64,000 bases of DNA from positions 10,043,001-10,107,000 of the forward strand of contig CM076270.1 of the NCBI GenBank assembly GCA_038380795.1, read 5' to 3'. Within the stretch, counting starts at the first letter, position 1. Each line of letters starts with the position of its first letter. Under the pieces are notes generated by a model, which was not told where the DNA came from, did no database searches, and saw only the letters and a program-made list of their open reading frames with translations. The DNA is from Pyrocephalus nanus (lineage: Eukaryota > Chordata > Aves > Passeriformes > Tyrannidae). Position numbers and translations under genes: made by a program. Positions 1 through 14,100 of the stretch are shown here, piece after piece.

Positions 1-101
1 GGCTCACAATTTTCACACCATTTTAAGCAGAAATCATCTGTTTTCTCAAGACTACAAACATCCACGCTGTTAGGAAGAGATGTCATCTCTTCATTACATA
101 C

Positions 102-3100
102 CTGCCTTTATCCTGCAGCTTAATGTAGTGCTCATCATTCCACACCTCATCCAAGCGAAAGCTGGTGAACTGGTCATGAATGTAGCTGGCAGTGGTCTCA
201 TCTTCAACCTTGCCAGCTTCAAAAGATGTCTTACTTTCTCTTTGCCTGTAAGTAGCAGATATACACACAGCTTAAGCTACAGCACCAGGTTGAACTGCAG
301 CCTGCAAAGCCATTTAAGCCTATGTTTAACACATGCCACCCTACATCACCTGTAAGGCCCTTGTTCTCCAAAGGAGCTCGTGTTCTGCTCACAGGCTGTA
401 GCTCTCACAAAGCTCTAGCTAAGCTTTCTGCAACTGTTACCTCAGGTTCGCCTCAAGTTGCGCAGCTGACAGTTTATCTGACAACATGGCTCTCAGGTCA
501 GGCCAGTATAAGACACGTGGTCCAGAAACCTCTTCTTCCTCAGTTTCATCATCATCCGATAAGTAAGATGCAGTGGGAGTCATCTCACACTTGCCACTTC
601 CATCCAGACACCTGCTAACGTTCTGCATTCGTCCACGGTAACTCAAGTAGCCGATCAGAAACCCTATGGACAGAACAGGTTTTAATTTGTGCTGCAGAAA
701 GATGGCTGAACCAGCCCTACACCACACAGCTTCAGGGTTAAGATGCATCTCTGCTCTCACACCATTTGACAAGCTGGCTTATCCAAGGACAGACAGAAAT
801 ATGCAGCCTGACATTTTGCTTGAGCTGGCATGTTTGAAGGGGCACTGTAAATTCGATCTTGCGCTTGGCAGTCCCTCCAGCACCACTTGGGAAGTAGAAT
901 GCTTACTTTAGGTCAGTGGCAGTGTTAAAACCTTAAGAGACGAGCATCAAAGGCTTTATTGATCTGCTGATCTCTACAGAACTGTTAAAGAGTTAATGGA
1001 GGGAAAAGCAGTAAGACTTCCACAAGGACCAGACTGCCCTTCAGCTAAGTTCCACTGCCAAACTTCACACTTCCTTGTGCCAATTCTGTACCAACTTCAC
1101 ACTTCTGTACCATAAGGCTGAGCTAGACATACTTAGTGACAAGAGGCTGCAGCCTGGATCCCAGTTCTTTAATTATCTCCCAAAACAATACCAATTCAAA
1201 TGTTAATGGCCTCAGATACTTTCAATACCAGTGTCCACTTCATGCAGTTGCCTCCCACTCTTCCTTACCAATCAAAAGGAGGAGGACTGCTGCCATGATT
1301 AGGAAGCAAAGGTTTTTGCCATTCCTCCGTGGAGGAGGCATGGTGGCATGCAGGTGCTCTGGTCTCCCGATTTCCCCTCCTTCCTCATCATCAGCAGAGA
1401 GCTTCATCTCCACATGGCTGTTGTCTCCATCTGTTTGCCGGGCAATGCTGAAGCGTGTGTACGACATCGGCTCGCCACCAAACTGTGTTGAAAGACAATC
1501 CTGTTACGGAAGAGTTTGCTCCACCAGCCCACAGTCCTTCCAGTCATCAGCTCCAACCCAAACACAGGTTGTTCACCTGCAGATGCTCCAGTGCAAGCAA
1601 GCATTTTGTGAATAAGTCAACCTGGTTGTTTTAAACACAGTTAAGACTCAGATCCACTCAGGGTCTCCAGAGTCTATTTAGCATCTATTTACCCTGCACA
1701 AGTTCAGATCCACACTGATCAGAGTTTAGCTTGGAGTGTGTTACAGATATGACACAGCCAACAGCACCAGCATTTCCCATGTGACCCCACAGCAAAGGCT
1801 GATTCAAGTAGAAACTCTCAGTCTGAATCAGAAGAGCACAGATCTGCCTTGAGTGTGTACAACTTGCACTTTGATGAGGACAGAGGAAAGGGAAGGCAAC
1901 CCCTCCATGATTGTGCCTTCGAGCTGCATCCACTTTGACGTAAATACTCTCATCCAGCATCTAGCTAATTTTGCATTACACTGCCTAAGGCTACTCTTAA
2001 ATTACACTACTGGTAGTATTACAAAGCAGCTAGGCTGAAAAGAGATTACCCTTGGGAATCACGCTACCTCAGCTAACATGAAAGCTGAGGCTACACCTCC
2101 TGCACCCACCATTTGACAGGTGTTTACCAGTGCCCAAGCAGAACTTCCAGATTGGAGCCCACATTTCCCAGCAGGTGCAACACAGAGCCCAACCCCCACA
2201 GAACAGCCGCCTGTGCACAAGGCAGACGCTCAGATTAACTCAATTCCAGGCATAGCAGAACCACTCAGCTTCCATTAGAGATGCTGAAATTGCCTGCAGC
2301 CACGGTTGTGCTGGGAAGTGGCAGGAGACTGGCTAAAAGGCCAGAAGAATTGCTTTGGGAGCAACAGTCCTGCAGTTCCTCTCCACTGTACTGGAGAAGC
2401 AGCTGGTGACAAGCACCCACGCCCTGTTACAACCTCAGCAGCTCATCCACAGTTCGCGGTTCACTCTCAAACTACACATCAGCAGCTGGAAGAGACCAGA
2501 CATCTGCTCAGCTGGTCAAAAGAAACCAGTGTTGTTTCAGACCTGCAGTTCCACTCTGGCTCACAGTACCCACAGTGAAATGGCTGGCATTTCACATTTT
2601 GGAAAAGGTAATGCTGCAGTCTGTCCTAGCAGTCTCCCTGCTCAGCTGCTCAACAGCTTGGCTTCCCTCACACTTGAGGCATGTCCTTACACACAGGACA
2701 TGCCCCAACCCTACATATCCTACTTGTTCACAGACAAAACCACCACATTCCCAGTCCTAGCCTAGGGTCATTTCACAATCCAAGCTCTCTAGGACCAGCA
2801 GGTTTGGATGGGCAAATTCAGAAATACCTCCTCCTGCACATTTGTTTCAAAGCACGGGTCGCCTTCAAAAGCTGCACTTGTGGTTGAATTCCCAACCCTC
2901 AAGGAAGAATAGACTTCCTCCTGGAACACTGTTCAAGGCTTGCCCCTCCCCCCTTTTTACCAGCTTCTTGAGAGACCCAAAATATGATAGCAGTTAATGA
3001 TAACCCCACCAATACTGAACCACTTGAGCCACTTCCTTATCATGGCCAGCTAGCTACAACGACATTTGGCTCACAACCCCCACAGCAGCATCCAAACTGC

Positions 3101-3241
3101 TTTGGATTCATCATCTTCTCTGATACTGACATGGATGTTGTCAAACCTTTTTCTGCAGTACTGTCAGCCCACCAAGAGATGAAATAGCACTGGAGGACTG
3201 TGTCTTACCAAGTTAGAGATTGCTGCTCTGGCATGGTCCAT
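102..3241 (-). CDS. TFRC: Transferrin receptor protein 1, 5' coding exons (partial)
   Basis: This is the homodimeric type II membrane receptor that brings iron-loaded transferrin into cells by clathrin endocytosis. The coding exons, read on the minus strand, are 3241-3209 (11 codons), 1482-1269, 663-441 and 245-102. All junctions are GT/AG and the phases (0, 1, 2) match. The start ATG at 3241 has G at -3 and G at +4, and its exon probably begins at 3247. The cytosolic tail contains the internalisation signal YTRF (residues 19-22), and the segment GDNSHVEMKL is typical of the family. The transmembrane helix spans about residues 69-89, with a juxtamembrane Cys70 that could be palmitoylated. The acidic stalk carries cysteines in SRCLDGSGKC. 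The last exon, with FRLDEVWNDEHYIKLQ, opens the ectodomain. The 204 codons seen are roughly a quarter of the usual 760 aa, and the remainder lies left of the window. No frameshift was seen. The 3' UTR iron-responsive elements would also be outside the window. Confidence 0.95.
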
Positions 3242-3247
3242 TGCCCT

Positions 3248-4419
3248 CTGGAGAAGTGCACACCAACTTGACCAAAGCCCTGGAAGTTCAGAACACAACA
3301 AGTCAAGTCAGGCTGTTCCCCTGCCACTACATAACACATCCAAGGTCAGTCACTGACATAGTGTACTGCCCGCCCATGGATTTTCTGCATATACTTCTAT
3401 GTAAGTCACAATGTTAGCAAACCTACACCAACCTTGAATGCAACCTAGAAGTTCCAATGAACAAATCAGCTCCTTCTACTGAACTCCAGGCATAGTGGGG
3501 GAGTCTCAAATGGCTAAGTTCAGCCAAGGGTCTTATTAATGGTAGAGACACCTCCACTCAGGGAGTACTGGAAAGAGGCATTTGCTCAACTGTGACAATG
3601 GACTCCAGATATCTAAGGTTCCTGGGGTCTGTCTCAATGACAGAAAGAATCCGACTGGCAGACAGAAGTGGTGCAAGGCATAAAGCAAAGCAGCATAAGC
3701 TCCAACCCCGCCAGAACACTTCCAATAGCAACACCCCTTCTAGATGGCTATGTTCTCTACCATTTTATGAAGGCAATTTCTGTCTTGAACAGTCTTCATG
3801 AGTCGCTGAGAACAACTCTCCAAAATAATTTCAATAACTTTTAAAATTCTGATTTCTCTATAGACAGCAAACATATTTGACAAATAAATTGTAACTGATT
3901 TACTTAAGCATTTATTCCTGAAAAGATGCTTGGAAAAGCTTTGTAAGTTAGTGAGTGCCTAGACAGGTGTTTAGGCTGGAAGTGTGCAACCTGAGTATGC
4001 CCTCAAGCAGCGCTGCTAAGAAGTGGCTTTGAACTGGTCTTCAGGTGCACGTGGATCAGCATTACACCTGGGAGCTCTGAAAGGTTTTATTTGGGGATCA
4101 AAGGTTAATAATGGCCGTTGCTCATTTCACCCTCTGCAAAAACACGAGGATGAAACCCCGACAGTTTCGAGAAGCCTTTTCCCAGTGACAACCTGAGGCC
4201 GCAGGCTCTCGCCTGGCAGGCGGGACACAACACGGCTGAGCATTCGGAGGGTCTCCTAAAAGCTAACCCAGGGAGGCAGTGAAGTTCAAAAGGACTGCCA
4301 GGAACCTCAACTGGCAGGGATGCTGGCGGCTCCCCCAGCACATCACCCCGAACCCCTCTGGCGAGCCCCACAATTCCCTCAGAAATACGGTAAAGAGGAG
4401 AGGAAAAAAAATAAGAAAA
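3248..4419. other. TFRC intron 1, no other feature seen
   Basis: This is the stretch between the first coding exon of TFRC and its CpG-island promoter. It has ordinary composition. I see no convincing exon, RNA gene or recognisable repeat in it. It should be transcribed as intron 1 if TFRC starts in the CpG island. Confidence 0.6.
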
Positions 4420-4960
4420 CGGCGCATAGGAGCAGCCGCCCCGCGGGGCTGGGCGTCCCCGGCATCGCGGGCAGGGCCCGGCTGCGGACCCCAGATAAGG
4501 GGCGCGGGCGATAGGACACGGGCCGAGGGCACGTCTGCTCTCCCCGTGCCCGGCGGGGGAGCCGTGCGGGGCCGCGGGAGCCGTGCGGGGCCGCGCTGCC
4601 CATCAAGGTCAGCGGGCGCTGCCGCATGCGCCGCCGCCACCACGTGCCCTCCGGGAGATGCGGCCCCTGCCGCTGCGGCAGCACCGCCGGGCCCCCCTGC
4701 GCGCCGCCTCCCTCCTGCCCTCCTCGCCTTCCACCCGCCCGCTCCCGCCGTCCCGTCCCCGCGGCCCCGTCCCGCTCCCATCCCGCGCCCGCGCTCACCC
4801 ACCGCCGCTCCGCGCCCCGCCGGGGCTGAATTGCGGCACCGCGGGGACAGAAGGTCCCGCCTGCGCGGCTCCGCCGATCAGCCAATCCTGGCAGTAATCA
4901 CCAGCCCTCCCTGATATCCCGGCAGCGCCCGCCGCTCTCGGCCCGCCCCTGCCCGCGCAC
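4420..4960 (-). promoter_or_regulatory. TFRC: CpG-island promoter and probable non-coding exon 1 of TFRC
   Basis: This is a dense CpG- and GC-rich block just upstream of the TFRC coding exons. On the minus strand a good splice donor (GTGAGC, exon edge at 4799) would end a non-coding first exon that starts somewhere near 4850-4880. A CCAAT box on the plus strand at 4882-4886 reads ATTGG on the gene strand, a typical NF-Y site in a housekeeping promoter. No clear TATA box was found. The long open frames across the block on both strands are a by-product of high GC, since stop codons are rare there. The exact transcription start is inferred, not seen. Confidence 0.7.
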
Positions 4961-4999
4961 GTACGCCCGGCCAGGTTGTAGTGGTGCGATAAAACCGCT

Positions 5000-5195
5000 G
5001 CGGGGAAGGTGACTTCCACACCTGCCTGGGCAGCCCGTTCCAATGCCTGACAACCTGAACAGGGAAAAAAAAATTACTAATATCTACTCCGAATTTCACT
5101 TGTGTCAGCTTTCTCAGCTTAAGGCAATTTCTTCTTATTCCCTCCCTGTAGGCGAGGTAGAAGAGACCGGCCCCCACCTCTTTACAACTTGCTTT
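5000..5195 (-). repeat. CR1 LINE fragment, minus orientation
   Basis: The text matches the reverse complement of the CR1 3' region. It contains CCTGGGCAGCCCGTTCCAAT, a diverged TAATATCTA block, and GAAGAGACCGGCCCCCACCT. Both ends are eroded. It lies a little over 100 bp upstream of the presumed TFRC transcription start, in the same orientation as the gene. Confidence 0.8.
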
Positions 5196-8100
5196 CTTTA
5201 TAATGATTGAAGCCGTGCTCTTTATAAATTGCCTTCAGATGCCCTCGGTGCAGCGGAAGAGCTGCTTGCCCAGTGGATGTATTTCGCTGGGTTCACACCA
5301 CTGACTCCCGTCTTCCCCATGGGAAGAGCTGGAAGCGAAGCGACCACCCGCCGTGCGGGTCGGGTGGTGAGGTTAACAACTCTTCGTGGGAAGGGATGGT
5401 TGTACCGCGGCCAAAAGAAGGAGCAGGTCACGATTCAGCATTCCCACCCTCTCAGCATTTTGAGGGATGAGGGCAGGAAAAATATTTTCTTCCCCTGGGT
5501 GGTGCAAACCAGACACAGGACTTGCTCTGGCATGGGAAGCTCTGAGCATCTTCAGGTCCCAGCAAGTCATGCACGCTCAGGGCTGCCTTTTTAGGTCTGA
5601 ATGAGCAGACACCCAGGGTGCTTTTCCTTTGTACTGGGCTACGCAGATTGCTATTTTATTTGCACTATGGGCAGCGTGCCAGGAGTTATGAGTTCTAGCC
5701 CCTGTAGTGCACAAACACAAGAAGCATGGACAGCCCATGTCAGGCCATGGGCTGCCTGTGGCCCATCATGAGAGGTCACTGCTCCCAGTCTCTGTCCTTC
5801 AGCTCAGGGCATCCCTCAAAAGCATGCTAGGAACAGGGAGTGCTTCAAGGTTTGCGTGTGCGCATGTTCAGCAGTGCTGTGCTCATTTGTCCCTTGCTCA
5901 TTAAAAAAATAAATCAGTAAGCCTGGATTGTTGCCTCAAATCCTCTCCCGGGAAAGAAGGACGGGAGCAGAAAGTTTGAAGTTTTGCAGAACACATGATT
6001 GCAAAGAGGATTATGTTTTGTGAAAAGCAATACATTCCTGCGCTGATAAAGGGGGGATTAACTAGACCTGAAATTCTATGCGGCTGTCTAGAAACAAGCC
6101 TCTAAACATCTCTCAGACAAGACATGCTGGTGGACCTGTCAGCTCTGCTTACCAGAGGAGGTTTGAGCCAGGCTCCAGTGCCCAGGCTTTCTCTTCTCCA
6201 GCTCCATCCCTCACCAGTGTGATGATGCCAGTCATAGAGGGGAAAACTGTTGTCACTCGGTGTGTGACTGCCCTGTGGGATGTGCTGCTGGTGGGTGCCT
6301 CAGTGGAAGCCCAAGGAGTAAGAGGATTCAGAAAGAGTTTAGATCAGTCCTATAAGATGGATCCTCTGATAGTTTCTCAGTGCAATGGTCTAATGTGGCC
6401 TGCTGCTCAGGAAAATATAACCTGTGGAAAACTGTCCCAGCTCTGCTCAGTTTTTTATGTTCCTCCTGGGCTTCCCCCTCCAAGCCCTCACTTTCTGGTA
6501 GCACCTTTACTGGTGCACACTGGCTGGGCACACTGTGCCAAGGCTGCAATCACCACCCACCAGCACTGCTGAGCAGAGCAGCGATTCCACACCGAGGTCC
6601 TGCTGGAGGAGGAACATTCCCTGGAGCAATGGTGCAATGCACATAAGGAAAGCAACAGCAGTTTGATTTATTCCTTTCTGTGGCATCTGTCTGTTGGGCT
6701 GCCCTTCCAGCTAGCAGTGGAGATGCTGTGTTCCACACTATGCCAGCTCCGACTTGCCCTGGCAAATGTTTGCTGCAGGTGTTTTCTGTTCCCTCTCACA
6801 ATGCACTTGTGCTCAGTAGTCAGTTCCCCATTTCTACACCTGCCAGGAAAAAGATAAGAAAGCTGACATTTTAGAAACTCATATATTTTTGCACCCCAGC
6901 CAGTGTTGGCAGTGAAATACATTAAAATGAGGGTTCTTCAAAGGCAACAAGGTACCCATGAGCAGTGGAGCACCCTTCACCTTGCAGGAGTGGGACTAAG
7001 CTGGCTACTGACACTTGGTGGCTGATGCCACCTCCCTCAGGCCTGGCACCTGTGTAGTTCACACAGTGGTGCCTGTTCTGCTGTGATGCTGAGCCCAGGT
7101 GCTCAGGCTGCCCAGCTCGGCCAAAAATCTTTGCAAGGAGCAGAAGTAGCCAGAGTTGGGAAATGGTCGAGGGGGGAAAGAGGATGTAGGATCAGTGACT
7201 GCTGACTTCTGATCTGTCATCCCAGCATCAGGCTGTTCCTCCTCATTGTGTCTTGGCTCAGTTATTTTAGGAGAAGTTTGTCCCTGTTTCCTCTGAACTC
7301 CTGGGAGTCTTGTGAGTCCCCTGACTCGACTCAAATGACTGCATTCTTTTATGCACTACCCCATGATGTGACAGTGTCCTTCCCTATGGGATTAGTGCTG
7401 AAACATGAGATCAAAATATGGGAAGGAACATGCAGTTTCACTTCAGTTTTGCAGCATGGCTGACCCTTGTGTGACCAGTTGTCCCGCTCACGCTAAGGCA
7501 GTTAAAAAGCAGTTAATAGCTGCTTTGTGAGCAGCTTATCAAAAACGGTGTTGGGAGGTTACTTATATATTTTTATGGCAAGAAATGCTTTGGGTAACAC
7601 GGCTCTTCAGTGTAGAAGGGGTGGAAAAGCTAAGAACCAAGTGCTGGAGTGCGGTGTTAAGTTGGATGGGCTGTTGGGCTGAGGCCAAGGGTTGCGGGAG
7701 ATGCAGTGGCCCATGGGGTGGGAGGTATTTATAGGGCTCCCATGGGCTGTGCACTCTGCCCAACAGGGGCTGTGGGGCATTCCAGGCACCCCAGGGTGCA
7801 GGACCAGACAGGCAACTGGGGACAAAAGAAAGACTTTTGTCGATTGCTTCCTCTGGACCACAGCCACTCAGAAAAGTGCCAGCTCCTGCCTTGCTGTGAG
7901 CAGAGTTGAGGGATATCTGTGCTCTCTATTCAATTTGTGAGTTGGACCAGGGTGCAATGAGCTATTATATGTCCCAGAAGGGTGTGTGAAATCTAGGTTT
8001 TTGCAATGTCAGTCATGCTGCAACCCCTCTCCTCCAGATTAAGGCTGGCAAGCCTGGCTCCCAGGATAGCCTGCCCTCTCTGCCTCTGTCTCCCCAAGCC

Positions 8101-11100
8101 AACAGTTCAACATCCAAGAATTTCACAATGCCACAAATATCCTCATCCTCCAGAAGACTATGTGTTTTTGGCCTTTGCTGATGTATTTCTCAATTGTGGC
8201 AGTCACTGGCATGTAGAAGAGGATATGCTGCTTCTTCTTCTGTAACAAAGAGGCTGTGGAGGAGGCAAGGAAAAAGGCACTTGAGAGTGTGGAAACACAG
8301 CAGGTAATGCTGAGAGCTGAGGCAGTGCTGTCGTCCCTTCAAACATCCGTCTTTGCGTCCTTCCTGGGGAAGCACCTGGGCTTGGCCTGGCTGTCCTCAT
8401 TGTCCACAGCTGGCCTGGTGCTCCCTCGTGTTAGCTGGAGAGGAAACAGAAAGTGCTGAGCACCTGGAGGAGAGGTGGGGGGGAGGCCAAGGGTAGTGCA
8501 GGCTCTTGTTCCTGTGAAGGTGCAGACTTGGAAGGCACCTGCAGCAAGAGCTGGACCTTCCCTTCAAAGACCAAAGACAATTTTTTTTGCCTCCTTGCAT
8601 CGAGGAGGCTCATCTTGCCATCTCTCCCATCACACAGCAAGGGACAGAAATGTGGTGATGCTCATTTTGCTGCTCTTTTAACGGGGCTTCCTTGCTTGTA
8701 AAGACTGGGTTTCATGGGGATATTAACCCCCAAAGTCCTGGGGACCCCTCTGTACTTTTTGCATGATCCCACCCTGCTTACAGGGAGGAGGGTGGACTGG
8801 CTTTAGACCTGCCCAGAGGACACAGGGAGATGAGGCAATGAGCAAGGCTTTAGCATTGCTTCCCACTTGGCAGTTACATCTTTTGGCAAGATGCTGACCC
8901 TCCCCAGGTGCAGCTGAGGGGGAGAGCAGAACCACGAGGACGTTCCTTGGCGTGCATGGGATTGATACCAGTCCTGCCAACAGACGAAGTGTCCCAGCAG
9001 CCCTGCGGTGGGCAGCTGTGGCCAGTGGAGATCCAGCAGGGGCTGTTGTCGACCTGGAGCCTTTAACAGCACGGGGTCAGCCCGGCAGAGCTCCTGCTAT
9101 CTTGTCTGCACCGCAAGACTGTGCCATTTGTCCCTGCTCCGATAGCAAACTCTGCCCGGTGAGCCTGGCTGCTTTTATCTGGTGGTCAGGGCGGCTGTGG
9201 CTGCAGCAGGGGGGCTGGGGGCCTCTGACAAGTGTACAAATAAGCTCAGGACGTGAGTACAATAGCCAAGGACTAGCCTTTGAAAAGCAAGGGGACACAG
9301 CGTGGCCGCCCTGGGACACATCAAAGGTCCGTCTCTCTCTGTGCTGCAGAAAAAGCCCATGTGTTTGACAGCTACCCATGGACCTGGCCCCGGCATTGTG
9401 TCGGCACAAGGGGAAGAGAGTTTGAGTGGTGGGAAGTGGAAAGGGAAAAAAAAAGCAGCAGGGAGAGGACTGGCACAAGAGCTGGGACACAGTCCTGAGG
9501 GTCTCTAGATCATGGGTTTCTCGTGAATTCCCTTGGTCCTGCTTTGTTCTGGCTTTTGCTGATCTATATTGGGAGTGCAGTACAGTCCCCCTTTCTCCTT
9601 CTTCACTGCACCTCCAGATAGGCATTCCATTTGCAAAGTGCTTAGTATGCACTTCCTTTATAAGGACTTGAATTAGAAGTCACCACAGCTGGGGGCTGTT
9701 GGGGTTTTTCCCTCCCAGGTGGTTTGAATCCTAGAAAGCCAGACATACCATTTACAATTTGTGGTGTTTCAGTCAAGAAGCACATGTGGCCAGAAGGAAA
9801 GTGACTTTTACCTAACAGCCTTGGAAACAGCACAACGCCTGGACAGAGCCATGAAAAGACATAAAGATGTGGTGGGAGGGATCTGCTTGGTATGCGGGAC
9901 ATGTGCCTGCCTGACGGGGTCCTGCAGTACTTGCTGCATGTCTCTAGCAGGATCTAGTCCTGCAAGAGTCCCTGTCTGCTTCCTTCTGGGCTCCCAGAAG
10001 AGCCTGGAAAGTCCGGGAAAGTTTTGCCTCTGATTTGCTCTGCAGTGTGTGCACACACTGCTGCTTTTGGATAAAGGACAGCCTGAGCCTGCTCGGTGGG
10101 AACCACCCTCTGCGATAAGAGTACATGTTGACTCAGGAGATTAGAACTGTCCACTGCTTTGTGTTTTTATACAGTGCATTTATTGGCAAAAGAGCAGCCC
10201 AGAGGACAAAGGAAAACTACAACATAAAGAAGCCTGTGCAGCATTGCAGGCTCTGTGGGGAAGAAAAGTATCCCTAAGAGGGCTGGATGATGGTTCTGCT
10301 CTTGGGAAATAGCTGCAGCCTGCAGGCACTGGCGCCAGGCGTGTGGGAGTAGCAGGCAAAGCCGGTGTCTCCTTTATGGATTTGTGATTGCAGGGCTCTC
10401 ATGGCCCTTCTGCTCTTGATGCCATTGTCAGGGTAATTAAACACTCCCAGGCAGGTGCCGAAGTCTTTGCAAACTGAGATTTGGCTTTGTCTTGTTGGCC
10501 TGCTGGAAATGCCTTTTTTCAGGGCAGATCAATCTCTCGAGGTAATATCTGAAAGCAAAGGGAGGGCTTTAATTGGGGTGGGATTAGCACAGCAGGGTTG
10601 AGCAGGGAGAGTGGGAGCTCTCTCCCTACCTGCTAATTGCCCCTTCTCTGCACTCTGGGACACCTGCCCCCAGCTGCCTGTGTGCCAGCTTTGTGCCATG
10701 GGGACCCAGGCATTGCCAGGGGCCTTGTAGGTTTATTTATGGAGCAGAGGGTGAGATGTGGTGCTCAAACCAGGGAAGCTCGATCTGGCTACGGCAGCCA
10801 GGGGGCTTAGGATGCTTTTGGCACTCGGGTGCTCTGGGGGGCTCATGCCTTTTCCTTCTGCTGTTGTGGGGTTCAGCTCAGAGGCTGAGCTGAAACCCAT
10901 GGGCTGCAGTTTGCAGCCACCCCTGCCTCTGGCAATGGCAGGCAGCAGGCTGATATAAATGTGAGTCTGGTATGGTTTTCCCTGGGACATGTGAAGCAGG
11001 CCAGTCCCTCAAGGGCAAATCTCCCAGGACATGTGTGCTTGGAGAAGGGCTATGACTCTCCAGCTCTTGGAAACAAGAGATAAGCAGCCCTGTGCCTCAG

Positions 11101-14100
11101 CCAAATTGCTGACCTTCCCATCCCCACTGGTCTGCCCTGCAACAGCCTCCTGTCCCAGGCAGGCACCGTCCCCCCACGTGCCCTTCCAAGGGGCGAGGTG
11201 TCAAGGGTAAAAGTCCACGATGGGCTATGTGAAGGCACAACCTTGCTCATCACCCCCTCTTTCGGCAGGCATCCTTTGGGCTGCACACACAGCAGGGCAG
11301 GCCCCTGCTTGGTGGGAAAAGCTAACTTTACCCTAGGGGAAAAAAAAATATGTCAGATTGTATTTTTGTCTCGATGTGGCCTGAAAGTCAAAGTCTTTGC
11401 TGCAGCTAAAACAACTCCCTGGTCAAACCAACTGAAAGAACTTCCCCTGCTCTCCTCTCTGCTTCCCCAATGAAGAGCAGTCTGTTTTTAAATTTGTTTT
11501 CAACTCCTGACTGTTAGTCATCTCTGGTCCATAAAGGAATGGTCAGCAGGGACTGTTTACAGCACCAGCCTGTCCTTTAGCTCTGCTTGCCTCAGTATGT
11601 CCATGAGAACTACCCCGGGGGCTGCTGAGCCCGCTGTGCTGGTGCAGGCACCCGTCCCAGCTCCCACCTCAGCCGCATGCCTTTGTGGGGTTTGTTGGGT
11701 ATGATTACCCCTCTCTGGAGAAAGCAACTTTCTTTGCCTGTGCATGTCCCAGTGGCTTTTATGGCAGATGTGAATGTGGCTGTTTTATTTATTACTCCAT
11801 GATGCAAAAAGGGCAAAGGGGCCCAGGGCAATGTGCACTTCTCCTAGAGCTGCCCCAGCCCTCCCTTCTCTTCTTCATGATTGGAGACTGGGGGTGAGAT
11901 GCCTTGTCCCTTTGCTTTATCCCTCAGAAGGGATGTGGGGGAAGAAGTGACGCCCAGGAGAGAGGCTTGGTCAGGGCTAAGTATTGCTTTGCTGTCAGCA
12001 AGAGTTGGCGATTCTGGACCTCTATCCCCCTCTACCTCATCTCCCTGCACCTTGTAGGGTGCCATAAGGTGCTGTGCTCACAGCTAGGATGGGCAAAACC
12101 ACACGTACCCACACATCTAAATGTCAAGTTTGGGCACACACATATAGATGTCCACATGTACGCCCCTATCCGTGCGTACATGAGCACCCATGTGTGTGCT
12201 CACACCTCTCTGGGCATGTCCATCCCCTCCCACCTCTTTGCCTCCTCCCCTGCCAAAGCAAGAGCAAGCAGGCAGTGGGTGGAATGCTTGCCTGGCACCC
12301 TGGCATGGACCTGGCACCAGTGGAGACGACAGGAATGGAGGGGAGGTGTTTTTCTTGGTTCCTTTTGAGCTGCACTCCAGATGCTTTCCCACCTGCAATG
12401 GGAGGCAGCGTCACTTGGGGACAGCTGAAGAAGTCTCACAAAGGGCTGAAGGCTTTCTTCCAGTGAGTGGGATTGCTCCCCATGCCTGACCCAGGCATTA
12501 TGGGGGTCACTGCAGGGTGGCTGTGGCTGGTGGATTGGTGTTATGGAGCCAGGAGGACTCAGAGCCATCAGGGAGCACTACCCCCCTTCCACAAACATAC
12601 CGTGTCTCTGCTGGCTCTCTGCAAAAATATTTGTCTGTCTGAGGCAGGACTTTATAAAGCCTCGGAATTTTCACCTGCAAGCTTCTTGCAAGAGACAGAC
12701 GGGTGTGAAAATAAAGCTCCTGACCAAAGCAAATGCTCACAACCCGCTCAGAGGGCGTGTTAACCTCATCATTCTCCAAAAGCAAACATCGGCAGTGACG
12801 TGCAGTATTTTAGGTAGCTGTGGCACAAGAAAGCCCCTCTGTTATTCAGACAAGGTGCCCTTTCATTCAGAGTTTGGAGGCGGCTCTGAGAAACCAGTGG
12901 CATGTCACTGGGACAACCCGCTAGAAATGCAGACGTTACCTTACGGCAGCAAAACACTTCTTTGCATCTGAAGGGCTGGAGCGGGGCGGAAGCGGCTCCG
13001 GAGGGTGTTGGCCGTGGTATTTCCACAGGATCTCCCCAGCCGGGTTGGGGACCGCCAGCTGTTTGTTTGTCCCCTTTGAAGGACACAAAGGCCTCACCAC
13101 GCTGAGCCCCACAGCTTGGTCACTTCCGCTCTGGCCGAGCGCGGCACTGTCAGATGTGGGGCTGCTGGGAGGAAAAGTAAACAGAAAGGGGGCCAGAAGG
13201 GCTGGGCAGAAGATGGGGGTGTTATCAGGTACCCAATCTGTAAGGCTCTGTTCAAAAGGGAGGAGAAGGTTGGAACCATCAAAGCTGCTCTGGTGGCCTT
13301 GATCCAGGTGGGAGAAAGGTTTCCTCCAGCTTCTGCTGGGCTTCTTCCTTCTTATGGTGTACTCCGCTTCCTCCCGAGCCAGGGACAAGCCCCAACATCC
13401 TCTTCCTCTTCTCTGTGTGGGAGATGATCTTCAGAGTGCTGGGCAGTGTGAAGGGCAGCCCCCTGCCCTGGGCAGCCCCTTTGGTCCCTGGTGGGGCTGG
13501 GGGGACCCTTGGGTGGGAGCAGCAGGGCAGTGCCCCAGGAGCAGTGGTTTGGAAGCGTGATTGAGGCTACAGCTTGGGAGATAAGCAAGCCTGTGAGGAC
13601 GAACTGTTCCACTTCTGGGGGCACACCCATCCAAGCTTGTCACAGTTTATATCCAATATACAAGATCCTAGATAGTATAGAAAGTCACATAATATTTATA
13701 GATGCGTGTGCATACATTATGTGAGTTTTCCCATGAATGTATATACATGGTCAAACAGTCTCAGCAGTTTTTGGGAAGAGGCATCTTGCTGACCCAGACT
13801 GCAGAGTTTGGCTGCTGAGGGTCTGCAAGCCGGTTCCCTGGGGGTGACCCCTCTCGGTGCTCTGGGACAGACACAGTGATGCCTTGGTTGTTCCAATGTC
13901 TCACTTCTCCCTTCTCTTCCCAGCCTGGCAGCACAGGAGCCTGGTCAGGGTGGCAGCATCCTTGGGGGCACCCAGCCATGTATGGGGAAGGAACAGGAGG
14001 ATCCCTGGGGGTGTCACCAGGGCTGTGTGCAGGAGCTGGTCCCATGACTGGGCAGTGTTTCTAAGAGACAGAGCTGGTGGGGAGCAGGGCAGAGGAAGAC

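Noticed and set aside
4263..4914. Long Pro/Ala/Arg-rich open frames on both strands of the TFRC CpG island
   Set aside because: High GC removes stop codons. The block is a promoter with a donor site for a non-coding exon, and the peptides have no domain.
12110..12220. CA/GT microsatellite
   Set aside because: The stretch is CA-rich but irregular; no uninterrupted dinucleotide run is long enough to call.
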